Part shown: positions 39,176 through 50,600 of the stretch, in pieces
Layout of the letters: each line of letters begins with the position of its first letter
Numbering within the stretch: the stretch's first letter is position 1
NCBI GenBank assembly: GCA_029747015.1
Contig: JAKOGI010000565.1
Span: forward strand, 124,001-188,000
Reading direction: 5' to 3'
Origin: Carnegiea gigantea
Lineage: Eukaryota; Streptophyta; Magnoliopsida; Caryophyllales; Cactaceae
DNA length: 64,000 nucleotides
Program-made: the position numbers and the translations under genes
The notes under the pieces: generated by a model
Told to the model about the DNA's origin: nothing
Seen by the model: only the letters and a program-made list of their open reading frames with translations
Database searches by the model: none

Positions 39176-40200
39176 TGAATGAAAATAAATCCTCAAGCTC
39201 CCAAGATCAACAAACACTAAGAGCATCACAACACCAAAGGATGCATTTCCTTGGATTCAATCCATAACAATCAATGTGATTATGAGCCATAAATAACCCT
39301 CCTAATGGCTTAGAGCTACCAAAGAGAAATTATCAAGGAAAGCTATAAATCGCTACTCTTAATCAGGAGATAAAAATGAAAAGATTTTAGAAAGAAGTTC
39401 GCCTATTGCCTTTCGTTTCATCATCAACTCAAAGCTGAGTATACATGGAGGGAAATGGGTCCATAAATATACAAAATTGAGGGAATAAGTTCGTGCATTA
39501 GTGGCGTAAGTGGAAGAATAAGAGTCCTACAAACTATCCGAGAAAAATTAATCAAATTTCCAAGAAAATGAACTATAATGAGGTCTAAATTTACAGGATT
39601 TCTTCTTACCTTCTAGGAAGCTTCTAGAAGGTTTTACGTTACCAATGGAATGCAGCCACTTGGTGCCTCTTCCTTGGTTGATGTATATTCATTCCATATT
39701 GAGTAATTCTAAGGAACATAGCTGCAACCAGCTTAAATAAAGCCAAAATCTAGATTGATCTAAAACTGGATTTTATTCACACTCCTCTTATTTTAACCAT
39801 TTCTCTCAAAAATAGAATCAAATATCAATCTTTAGGATGTGGGACTAAAATCGAATTAATAAAACTCGAACTTTTATAATTGGGCATCATTAGATGGGAA
39901 CCAAAGTTAACCTAAATTCAACAACTTTGCTGGTAAAAACCTGCACTACTCTAACAGAGTTTTCTCCTTACTTTAGGAATTTAAATACAAACAACTTCTG
40001 AAAATATTTACATAATCCAATAGTAGACTCGATCACCTCTACAAAGAGTCATAGATCATCAATTTTTGAACCCATATGCTAGGTGAGAATATAATGATAA
40101 ATTGGGCTTAAATGCTGGAAATTTGGCATCAAGGGACTATTAGGTAAGTAAGACCATCTTCACATCTTGGTACAACCCTAGGAGAACTCAATATGTATTA
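39176..40200 (-). repeat. 3' LTR of element B
   Basis: Aligns with 42681-43721 over its length (AATCCTCAAGC, ATCACAACACCAAA, CTCAAAGCTGAGTATACATG, CTTGGTTGATGTATATT). Confidence 0.85.
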
Positions 40201-40479
40201 AACTCCCCCCACACTTGAAAACATTTGACCTCAAATCCTTGAGGTTGAAATCCATCAACACCGACCTTGAGAACTTGTCGGCATGTTTGTGTTTTAAAAT
40301 ATCTAGTGTGCTAAGAATTCATCATTTCTTGAATATGTAGTAGTTGTTGAAGATCTTAGGGAGAATATCAAAGCAATGAATAGCCCTCTTAGGCCTTACA
40401 AGCTTATTGAAGATCCTAATGTAATCATCATAAGATAATCCAAATTCTTTGCGCTTAATGAAGGGATCATTCATAGCTT

Positions 40480-41130
40480 GGTCATCCTTATGGACGCCTT
40501 ATTCTAAGACTGATGCAATGGGATTTTAGTGGTAGGTTCTTTAAGGATCTCATCCTCAAGCTCTTGATGAGCTCTAAGGGACAGGGTTCCACTCCCTCAC
40601 TTGTGTTTGGCTTCACCATTATTAATGTAATTTGAGGCTTGCTCTTACAAGTGACACACTCTACTCGTGTTTTTCTTACGAAGAGGCTTGACTTACTTCC
40701 CTTCCACAATTCAATTTTGTGATGGTTGGGTAGACGTAAAGGGGCCAATGTGAGACTTTTTCTATTGTATTTGAGTGAATAAGTGTTAGCATACCCATAA
40801 TAAATCACATGATTATCATATGACCAAGGTCTACCAAGTAATAAATAATATGCATCCATAGGGAGAACATCACATAACACTTCGCCACAATATGGACCAA
40901 ACGAAATAAGAAGTGAGCTTGTTTGAAAATGGTTATCTCATTTCCTTGCTTGAGCCATTGTAGAGTGTAAGGAGTTAGATGCACCTTAGTGGGCAATTGT
41001 AACTTGTTAATGAGGTTTTATGAAAGCCACATTAGTACAACTTCTTCCATGTATAATTAGCTCATACACCTTGCCTCTAATTATATACCCATTATTGACG
41101 ATTTGCTCTATTTGGCTGGGTTTAAGGAGA
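40480..41130 (-). pseudogene. Protease of element B
   Basis: Minus-strand pieces 40805-40996 (MPTKVHLTPYTLQWLKQGNE) and 40488-40880 (MLCDVLPMDAYYLLLGRPW) are the two halves of the gypsy protease, split by a frameshift. The active site, in 41007-41213, reads LIIHGRSCTNVA where the family has LIIDGGSCTNV. The catalytic Asp is therefore His and the Gly is Arg. Confidence 0.8.
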
Positions 41131-42240
41131 ACCTCCTTGGCATGTAGAGCTCTTCGAATGACAAATAATTCACGAACATCCGAGGTAACCAAAGTATGAA
41201 CATCATTTTTCACTTCTTATTCATTAGATTCTTTCTTAATGGCTTGAATCCCTTTTACGGCAATGGCCTTTTATTGAGACAATCAATTTAAAAATGCCTA
41301 TAACCATACATTTGAAACATTTCTTCCCGTCCAACTTCTTTGGAGGTTCACTAGCTATACTCTTGCCCTTGTCAACAGCTTTGACTTATAGGGGAGGTTT
41401 AAATTTTAATGAGTGGAGAGGCTTCTAGTAGTGGAGATTTAGAAGGATTTTCTACCCTTAAATTACTTCTCAACTTTGATTACAAGATTGCATACGTCAT
41501 CAAAGAAAGATAAGATTAGAAGTCTGTCTTGTCTGCAATATGAGGCATAATGCCTTGATTAATCTAGCAATTTTGAGCTTGGGTTCTTTATCCAAGCTAA
41601 CCCTCATTCGTAGTATCTTAAATTCTCTAATATACTCTTTTACCTTAAGATCCTCTTAGTTAAGAGAAGTATTCTTGAGGTGAACTCTTACTTGTAGGAG
41701 GGTAGTAGGAACCTCTTATTCAAGTGCTTTTTGAGCTTGGACCATATCTTTATCCTGGATTTAGCTTCTCTTGCCCTATTTCTCGTCAAATTCTAGTACC
41801 ACAAGGATGCATATCTTTTCATCTTGAGAATAACCAATTTGAAAGGTTTTTTCATCATTGTACTTCTTAAGCTCAAAGATCCTCTCTATAGATTGAACCC
41901 AATCTAGGTAGTTTTTTGGATTGAGGTTTCCATCAAAATTTGATGCTTCAACCTTGAAATCCCTAAGGTCATCTCTTGGATGCCTTCTCTTTCTAACTCC
42001 TCTATCCTCATCATCATAATCTTCATAAGAGGTTGAGTAGACGATGTCAATGGGGCTATCATTGAGCTCCCGATGTGATGGCTCGTCCTGTAGTAGGAAC
42101 AGAACCTTTTATTGATCAAGCTCCTTTGTGAGCCATCTCAATGATTCTGGAACCTCAAGGACGATTATATCTTTTCTCATATTGTAGGCTTGCTGAAGCG
42201 GAATGCCCTTAGAAGGAGAAAGGTCTCCTTCCGTGGCCAT
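41007..42240 (-). pseudogene. Gag of element B
   Basis: A start ATG lies at 42238-42240 (minus strand, MATEGDLSPSKGIPLQQA). The capsid region includes 41904-42119 (MRIEELEREGIQEMTLG), parallel to 10885-11130 of element A. The linker VTSDVRELFVIRRALHAKEV is in 41007-41213. The knuckle region near 41290-41330 is decayed. Several shifts and stops. Confidence 0.75.
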
Positions 42241-42680
42241 GTTGGCATAACAAATGAAGCTTTAGGACGAGACAAGGGAACCACAGATTGTGGTAGCAAC
42301 CACAAAGGTGCTGTGGACGTTTTGGGGAGAAGAAAAGATTAACCATGCGGGGGGACCCTCTGGCATGGTCCTAGGTCTACTCCAGACTGTCCATGGGGCC
42401 TTTAGTCGATTCTTCTATGCGTATTTATGATAGCTTTTTTCTTTTTTAATGGAGTTTAGGTTTAGGTTTGGGTTAAAGGTTGTGTTTGGGCTACCTTGGG
42501 GCTTTTTTTGTGGGGCTAATGAGGTTAATTAAGGTGATAACTAAGAGAAATTAGAGAAAAAAAAGTGTCATTTTTTTTGGATGGATTTGAGAAGATGGTG
42601 AGGGTTTTAATTGATTCAAGGGAAATGAAGGTTTTGATTTAACAGTCAACACAAAGAAGAGCTCTAACTCTGATACCAAT

Positions 42681-43721
42681 TTAATATCCATGAATCCTCA
42701 AGCTTCCAAGATTAGGAAATACTAAGAAAATCACAACACCAAATGATGCACTTCTTTGGATTCAATCTCTAACAACTAATGTGATTATAGGATTTGTGCA
42801 TAAAAATGAGATCCCAAAATAAGTAGAAACTTTCTATTAAATCTCCCTCCTAAAGGCTTGGAGCCACCAAAGAGAAATTATGAAGGAAAAACTCTAAATC
42901 ACCCCTCTTAATTAAGAAATAAAGATGAAGAGATTTTAGAGAGAAATTAGCTTTTTGACTTTATTTTATCATCAACTCAAAGCTGAGTATACATGAAGAC
43001 AAATAGGCCTATAAACACCCAAAATTAAGGGGACAAGTTGATATTTTAGTATGTTAGGTCCACCAAAAGAGCCTTACAAAATATCCTAGAAATATAAATC
43101 AAATTTCCAAGATATTGACAACTATAATGAGCTGTAAATTTTTAAGATTTCTTCGCCGCCTTCTGGGAAACCTTTAGAAGATTCTACCTCACCAATGGAG
43201 GTACGACCACTTGAACCCTCTTCCTTGGTGGATGTATATTTATTTCATGTTGAGTAATTCTAAGGAAAATAACTTCAGCCACCTCTAATAAAACCAAAGC
43301 CCGGATTGCTCTAAAACTGAATTTTTATTCACGCTCCTCATATTTTGGCCATTCCTCTCAAAAATGGAATCTAATGCTAATGTTTAGCATATGAGGAAAA
43401 AATAGAATTAGTACAACTTGGACTTACATCAATTGGCGTCATTAGTTAGGAGTCAAATTTAACCCATGTTCAGCAGCTTTACCAATAAAAACCTAAATTG
43501 TTGCAAGGGATTGTTCCACCACTTTAAGGAATTCAAATACAAACATATTCTAAAAATATTTAAATAACCTAACAGTAGATTCAATTACCATTCGAATGAG
43601 TCATAGATCGTCAATTTTCGAGCCCATTTGCTAGGTGAAATATCATGATAAATTGTGAGAGTTGTAAATTTGGTATCGAAGGACTATCAGGTGCAGGGCC
43701 AAAGGGACTCGATATGTATCA
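42681..43721 (-). repeat. 5' LTR of element B
   Basis: Starts TTAATATCC (partner starts TGAATG) immediately after the primer-site reverse complement CTCTGATACCAA and ends GATATGTATCA. Confidence 0.85.
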
Positions 43722-43726
43722 TCTAG

Positions 43727-43769
43727 ACTCGATCTCCTCCTTTTGGGTTCAAACTGTACGCTTGTAACA
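43727..43769 (+). repeat. 3' LTR of N1, last 43 bases
   Basis: ACTCGATCTCCTCC...GGTTCAAACTG...CTTGTAACA continues the 5' LTR text (ATTCGATCTCGTCC...GATTCAAACTT...GTGCAACA) from exactly the point where the first part stops at 39175. Confidence 0.85.
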
Positions 43770-45419
43770 TTATTATATATCCTTTTAGAAGCGTAACACC
43801 ACTACTAACAAAAAAATCCAAACTTTGAAAATTGGTTTCAAACTCTAAGATGGATGAGAGAGAAAAGGCTTGAAATTTGCATTGTTCAAAGAAGAAATTG
43901 AGAGATTAAGAGTAGATAATGGAGCGAGAAAATGATTAACAAAGAAAAGCACTAACATCAATTAGGAACCTGGCAAAGACATGTACATTTGACCATTAAA
44001 ATTGTAAATCAAAACTTAACACAGAAACAAATTGAGTGTAGATAAAATTAGATAAGAGAGAAAGAACGAAAATTGCATTGAAATTTCATTAATCTTGAAA
44101 TGGGCTGTAAATTAAGGTAAACCTTACACTAATATATTCTTAAAACACTAGGATAAATGAAAACATCCTACTTGAAAATCTACTGCCTTACACAAATGGG
44201 AAAGGGGGCTTATATAGACCCCGACTCAGTGAAGTTGGCACGAGCTTGCCATGTGGCATGAGGTACCCATGCCAACTCCCTGCCTCCTTTGCTCTTTTTT
44301 TCTCACTAGGGTTATACTCTTGTGATGCAAGGACATAATTCAATCATTTTTAAAATATATTAATAACATAATAGATAGTTTCTTTTCGAGTAGTAAAAAT
44401 AAATTGACGTGTCACATTATTTAATTATCAAAATTAGTTTAACGCTTTGCTAGATTCTTTTTTTGTTGCAACAATATCTTCTTCATTCTTAATTTGAACT
44501 CATTTTTTTATTTCATTTGTTTACTATTTCATTGTTAAACGATTATATTTTTGGAGAATAAATGTTATTACTATATAGTAACGACTATATGACATTGGGT
44601 CACTTTAATATATAGAACTGATATTGCATTATAAAATAATTTTTTTAAGTTATCATTGTTTCCTTTTCTTTTTTCATTAAATTATTTTAAATTACTTTCA
44701 TATATGTACCATAATTATTTATTTATAATGTTTAAAAATCGTCTAATATATGAGGCCTTTTGGGGGCAAATTTTAGCAAATAAATGGACCAAATTTTTTA
44801 TTTATCTTAATTTAATAAAAATTATATTATCTTCTTGCCAATGACTACATAAGATACGTGAAAAATGCATGCAAGAATTTTGGCCAATTGTTGTTTTAAG
44901 CTCTATTAAATATAAATAAGCAATAAAAATGTATTAATTTTAAAAGTAGTAACAATTTCATAACAATGTAATTGTTATTTGTTTGAGTTATTATTGTTTC
45001 TTTTATTTTTCCCTTTCAAATCACGTAAAATTCCTTTTGTTTTTATAATATAATTCTTTATTAACTATTTTCTTGTCAAAATTCTCTAATATCTATAACA
45101 TCTATTTTTATATACAAACTTTATGGATCACCTTTTTAATTTATTAATGCAATGAATATTTTAGATATGCAAAAAGTCATTTTTTAAAATAAATATAGCA
45201 TTGCATTAGTTAAACCATAAATAAACATCTATGTAACTAATTAATTCTATGTGGTATTACACATGACATCCTAAGTGACACATAGCACTCACATATTGAT
45301 TCCATCCAACTCTTAATTAGCACAAGAGAAGCATGGACATGCCATTTGGCAGGATAGCCTATGCCAACTCCCTGTTTTTTTTTTCTTGCTTGTTTTTCTT
45401 GATAGCTTTTAAGACAGGT
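43770..45419 (-). mobile_element. Fragment G: minus-strand C-type LTR with a ~1-kb AT-rich insert
   Basis: The reverse complement of 43800-44240 and 45360-45419 matches 26440-27010 of element C, including the TATA box with CCCCCT (44204-44216) and ACAAGCAAGAAAA. About 44284-45331 is extra, very AT-rich, non-coding DNA bounded by a ~44-base direct repeat (44240-44283 and 45332-45374). Small frames such as 44656-44844 are chance. Confidence 0.6.
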
Positions 45420-46202
45420 TGATAAGGATAATTCCTTAAATCCTAAAATTTTGAAATACTTAATCATAAGACAAAACAAGAGATGCTCCTCCTTGGATTC
45501 AATCTCTAACAATGAGCATGATTGTGAGAGTAACCCCAAATTGTGATCCCATAAGAAGATAAAAACTTTTCACCCAATCTCTCCACTCAAGGCTCAAAGC
45601 CACCAAGGGGAAACTTTAATCACTACTTGAAGAAGAGATAAAGATTAAGATAGTTTAGAAAGAAATGGCATTTGCTATTCAATTCATTCAATATTCAAAT
45701 CTAAGAACAAATTAAGGGGAATATATTTATAAATACCTACAATGAGAGGAATTAGCTAATACTTAATAGGGCAAGTGCATCAATGAAAGTCTTATAATTA
45801 TCTTAAGAAATAAATCCTAGGACTTTAATCACTTGGCAACCCTTAGGTAAGAACTAAATTTTAGTCAAATTCAGCAAAATTACCAGGTACAATTGTGCAC
45901 TGTGGTTGTTGGGGCTTCATCATTTTAAGGAAAGGAAATACAAGTACGATTGGAATTTATTGTATGTTCCTAGTGTAAACTCACGAGGCTTCCTAAAGAA
46001 TCATGGAATATTCACATGGGTCGTCGTTTGTTGGGTGAAAACCCAAACCAAAACTTGGGATAGTGCTAAATTAAGGGCATTCTTGATGTAAGAATATAGG
46101 ATTGGGCTAAATTAAGGGCATTCTTAATGTAGGAACATAGGACTGGGCTTTGATAAGGATAAGAGTGGAACATACAGGTGGTATGGGGATTGTTATGCAT
46201 CA
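45420..46202 (-). repeat. 3' LTR of element E
   Basis: Taken from TGATAAGG to GTTATGCATCA (plus strand). It contains a 41-base tandem duplication at 46063-46144 (GCTAAATTAAGGGCATTCTT). The partner is outside, so the outer edge is tentative. Similar phrases (CTTGGATTCAATCTCTAAC, AAGCCACCAA) recur in the LTRs of element B. Confidence 0.6.
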
Positions 46203-46215
46203 ATCTCCCCCTATT

Positions 46216-47262
46216 GAGGAGGAGTTTCTCCTAAATTCCCAAAGTTATCTTCTACATAAGGAGTAAGATCACCCATATTAAATGAAACACTTATATTCAT
46301 GTCACCTGACAGTTCTAACTTGTAGGCATTGTCTTCAATTCTTTAAGCACCTTGAAGGGACCATCTTAATGAGCCATGAGTTTATTTTGCAATCTTAATA
46401 GGAGCCTCTCCTTCCTTAGGTGTAACGATACAAATTCACCTCGAGTGAAAACCAAAGGCTTCCTATGCTTGTTTGCTTTAGGTTTGTAAGAGGCACTAAC
46501 CTTCTTTCTTTTAGCTCTAATTTGCTCATAGAGCTTCTTCATTTCTTTTGCTCTTTCTTAGGCTTGAAAGCTGGCACTATGCTCATTGGGAAGAGGAAAA
46601 CGCTCTATAAGAGTGCGGGGATTGACTCCCTAATAAGCTTTAAAAGCAAAGTGGGACGCTAGAAATATAGAAGCCTAATTATAAGCAAATTCGGCTTATA
46701 ATAGCTTTAGATCCAATTCTTTAAGGGTTTTTCTCACAAATTATCTAAGATAAAATGGTTGGTGACCTCCATTTAGCCATAGATTTAAGGGTGGCTAATA
46801 GTGCTAAGCAAGAGTTTGATTCCCAATAATTTCCATAAGTGTCTCCAAAAGTGAGATAAAAAATTACTATCCCACTCAAATTGATAATTGCCTTAAAGTA
46901 AAGTTGAGCAATGTGAGAGGTATAATCACTCTTGTGGTAAGGAATGAACTTAGCAAACTTAGAGAACCGATTAACCACAATTATAACAAAGTCATGCCCC
47001 TTTTGTGTTTTTAGTTAACCCAAAATAATGTCCATGCTAACATCTTCCCAAGGGTCATTTGGTATTAGAAGCGAATTGTATAACCCTTTATAGAAAGTTT
47101 CCGTAGCTAAATGACTTGTAAAAAGAACCTTATGAATATCACTTGCCATTATAGGCCAACAAAAGTGCTCCTTTATGATCTCAATAGTTTTATTGATACT
47201 GAAAGAATAACCCCCAAATGCCCTATCATAAGCTTTCCTCACAAGTAGCTACCTTAGAGATC
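46216..47262 (-). pseudogene. Integrase of element E
   Basis: 47015-47242 has the end of the zinc-binding region and the core start (EHFCWPIMASDIHKV; PNDPWEDVSMDIILG, with the first catalytic Asp kept). 46745-46978 continues the core (MVNRFSKFAKFIPYHKSD) but then decays through several frames. The C-terminal tail is recognisable only as DNA near 46350-46560. Confidence 0.75.
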
Positions 47263-47264
47263 CT

Positions 47265-47624
47265 TTAGGCATGCATAACTTGTTGAGCCTTATTGTGTAC
47301 AATGACATCTTGGAAATCTTTATCTTCCTTAAAGAGCTCTTGAATAGTGTAAAATCTTAAGATTTTGACCTTAAGAATACAGAGAATAGTGTATCTCCTT
47401 AAAAAAGCATCGACTGCCACATTTTTTATGTCATTCTTGTGCTTGCCAGTGAAGGAGAAAGTTTGGAGAAATTTCACCCACTGTGCATGCCTTGGGTTAA
47501 CCATAGCTTGTCCATTTATGTATGGTAAGGTTTTATGATCCGTATCTGTCATAAAAGGTTTGAGGTTGAGATAGTGACTCTAATGAGTAAGATCCTCGAA
47601 AATAGTATAGAACTCCTTATTATA
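47265..47624 (-). pseudogene. RNase H end of element E, left of the J insertion
   Basis: The minus frame 47265-47552 reads MTDTDHKTLPYINGQ, NPRHAQWVKFLQTFSF and FLRRYTIL, the last part of RNase H and the linker. Reading toward higher coordinates it is cut at 47624 by element J and resumes at 59359: AACTCCTTATTATA joins TGTGGAGTACTT, matching the unbroken DNA of element A at 8436-8460. Confidence 0.8.
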
Positions 47625-48849
47625 TGACCACAGCCGCAAGCGTACGGGTAGATGTAGAATAGATAAAAAGTCGCTCCTCAGGGACCAATGTGATCTATCG
47701 AGGTTTGTCTATCAAAATATGCTGAGTAAAATTCTAATTCAAGGGATTTCGATTTAACAACTTCTAATTCACTAATTTTAAATCAAACAAGGAAAAATGC
47801 CCAAGAATTCATGTAGATTGGATCAAAATGATAAGCATATATTTTTCTCTAATCGGTTAATCTCGAGGAATTGCAATCTCTCCAAAAATTTAGTCTATCG
47901 TTTGCAAATCAACCAAATCTACCTAAACTAAGCAAAAGTTATTCTTTCAAACTAATTTGTCTTAATCCAAGTTGAATATCTTCGATTACACTCTAGTCCT
48001 CCTAACATGCAAATCCCTCTTTCGAAGCGATGTTATGTAAGGTTTATCAAGCAGTCTAACAATCAAATATCACTTTTCAGTTTTTCAATCAATTGTTTCA
48101 AGTGTGCAAGCAAACTTTGGCTAAAAATCCACTCACAACATGATAATCACTTGATAGAATGAAATGAAACCAATCATGAAATAAGCACATTTCTATAGAT
48201 TAAAACATGATCCAACTACACTTTCATAAACTACTAAATCCCTAGATAAAGTAAACTACTCACACATGATTAAGGATCAAACAACCAACCAACGTTTTAG
48301 CGAAATCTAAGAGGAAGAGCTTGACTGAGATAGCCTTTCAACCATGGGCTTCAAACTGCCCTCAAAATCAAACACACACACTCAAGATTTCTCACTAAAA
48401 CAATAATCAAACTAAGAATCTTAACTAAAAAGAACAAAATTTGAGAAAGAAAATGGACTATGCTATAGTAGCTCCTTCTCCATCGCCGCTAAATGACGCC
48501 TTTTTATAGAAAAGTTTAGATCATTCCAGTTACATAGCTGAAGGAAGACGAAGAGGCAGCAGTTTCACACCTCCCCATGGTCCATGGCAGGTGCCATGGT
48601 CCTACCGTGGTCTTGGATGGAACCAATTTTCTGCTCTTTTCTTGCTCTATAGGTGTAGCATCACATAGGTGTCCATGGGGGAGCTCAAAATACATCCAAT
48701 AAGGGTTAAATGCGGGTAAAAATGCCTAAAATCCTGCAAAACACATCAAGCAACCATACCCAAGTATAAATCGAGAATAGAAGTATTGATTATGACTTAA
48801 AGCACATAATTCTCCTTAAAAAAATAATGTATACATTAAGCACTTATCA
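47625..48849 (-). repeat. 3' LTR of element J (1,225 bp)
   Basis: Partner of 58102-59353; over the first ~120 bases the two agree at roughly nine bases in ten. CCATGGTCCATGG here (48575-48587) stands for TCACGGTCCGTGG in the partner, a CpG-to-TpG style change. Confidence 0.9.
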
Positions 48850-50600
48850 AACTCCCCCATACTTAAACTGTTACTTGCTCTTAAGCAATGCTAAAGCCAA
48901 AAATATGCACAATGTGGTCAGGATAGATGTAGGTAACATTCCGCCAGCAAAGCTGATCTAAAAGTAGGCCAAAATGATGCAAAAATCATTAGCAAATAGA
49001 TTAGGGAATGAAAATTTTGAAAACCACTTGATAGACCACAATATCAAACTTGAATCAACCCCCCCAAATCATCAAATATAGTCATTTAACATATAAAACA
49101 AGTGAGGCTAGCAGGGTCGGTAAAACCTCACTATAGTTATGTGGCACTCATCACTCATGTGTTTGAAAATGTATACATACATAAAGGTTCCCTCAATTCT
49201 CATTCCTTATACTCAAATCTACCATAAGCTTGATAAGACTCTCAAAATCGCCATCACCATAATGCGTACACACTAAACAATCATAAGGACTTTTATAGGG
49301 TTGTAACAGGGCTATGGGTAAAGGTAAGAGGGGAACAAATATTTTGGAAATGAGGAGCTAGAAGACATAGACTAAGAGCTAAACGATTCCAATGAATCAT
49401 ACTACATCCCTCTTAGACCATTATAATCTATTAACAAAATACATCCCCAATTGAAGAGAGAAAGAGTTGAAAATCACAAGAATCTACAATTCCAACAAGG
49501 CTAACACTTTCTTCCCTTTTTTTCGCCTTTCTCTTCTTTTTCTTTTCCATTTTGTGTTGTTTTTTTTTGTTCTTTTGTGTTTTTTTTTTTTTCACATGAG
49601 TTAGCCAAAAGAAATTCATAATGAACTTTAAATTCCAACTCTTCTCTAAGCTTTGTACAATTTGACAAGGGATGTATCAAGATCTCACATCTCTTCACCA
49701 AACAATCAAAGCCCACTTAAAGAGAACAATCCACCTTACTAGTGCCCTATCAAACTTGATGCAAAAGAATGAAACGCTCCTTTAGTCTTGGCGTAAGGGT
49801 AAGATAATCATTTGGCTATAGGCTATAATGGGAGGTTCAAATCAAGAAAAACGGATATAGGCTCCAAGGGGCTAGTAAGGGATATAATATAGAACAAAGG
49901 CGGTTATTTGGCCATTGGGTTTACCAAATTAAAGACAAATGCCTCAATCATATTGCCTAAATGCATATGTAAAATGTGATCTTAAACGAGAATCAAAGCA
50001 AGTTCTAGAGAAATGATATCAAGGAAGAGTCACACATGAAAGAAATATGAGACTAAATTGATAAATATTCTCCAAAAGCTCAAAGCCTCATAGGATACCT
50101 ACCAAGGTCATAACTAGCTCATAGTAAACATATGCCAAAATTCATGTAAAGACTCATGGGGTAATCAACTCGCACTCAATATGTGGTCAAAACACGGATC
50201 TTGTTTTTGCAAACTCATGTCTCAAACATTTTATGCACAATTTGGGCGAATCAAAGGATCAAACAAAACCAAAAAAGTCTATAAAATCTAAAAAGATCAT
50301 CATTGGATGATTTTTTTTTCCCCAATTTTTTTTCAAATTTTTTTTTAGTACATGCATGCTCCTAATAACAAACGAAAATGCAAAGGGACTAAAAAAAATT
50401 AAAATGCAGCCTAGAATGAAAAGAAAACTAAATGCACTTACTAAAATACTGCTAAACAAAACTAAAACCTAAAACGAAAACTCCAAAAACTATCACAAAC
50501 AATATATACAAAGTACAAGCACACTCAACAAAATCAGGCATCAGACGCCCAATATAATGACTAACTCCCCCATGCTTGAATCATACATTGCCCTCAATGT
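48850..50600 (-). other. 3' untranslated region of J with two polypurine tracts
   Basis: AGTATGGGGGAGTT (minus strand, 48850-48863) touches the LTR and is the main tract. A second, GCATGGGGGAGTT (minus strand, about 50564-50576), lies at the other end of this stretch. Between them no gene was seen; the Lys- or Phe-rich small frames near 49431-49716 and 50259-50459 come from A/T runs. Confidence 0.6.

Larger units (their letters stand above)
39176..43721 (-). mobile_element. Ty3/gypsy element B, gag-protease only, nested in N1
   Basis: 3' LTR 39176-40200, 5' LTR 42681-43721, a polypurine tract next to the left LTR (GTGTGGGGGGAGTT on the minus strand, 40201-40214), and a primer site TTGGTATCAGAG (minus strand) at 42669-42680 next to the right LTR. 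The flanks CCTAG (39171-39175) and TCTAG (43722-43726) are a 5-base target duplication with one C/T change. The internal region is about 2.5 kb and lacks RT, RNase H and integrase. Confidence 0.85.
33567..43769 (+). mobile_element. Gag-only non-autonomous LTR retrotransposon N1 (contains nested element B)
   Basis: 5' LTR about 33567-35079, tRNA-Asp-like primer site, a 2.77-kb internal region with a decayed Gag but no protease, RT, RNase H or integrase, then a 3' LTR from about 37878, split by element B and finished at 43727-43769. The LTR pair shares long phrases such as GGGAATAATGGTT, TCTTAGTTGATTCC and AATTTAGATTGTGGG. Start coordinates are good to about 5 bases. Confidence 0.75.

Noticed and set aside
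44284..45331. AT-rich insert considered as a Helitron
   Set aside because: No terminal hairpin followed by CTRR and no TC start in an A/T host site could be set convincingly.
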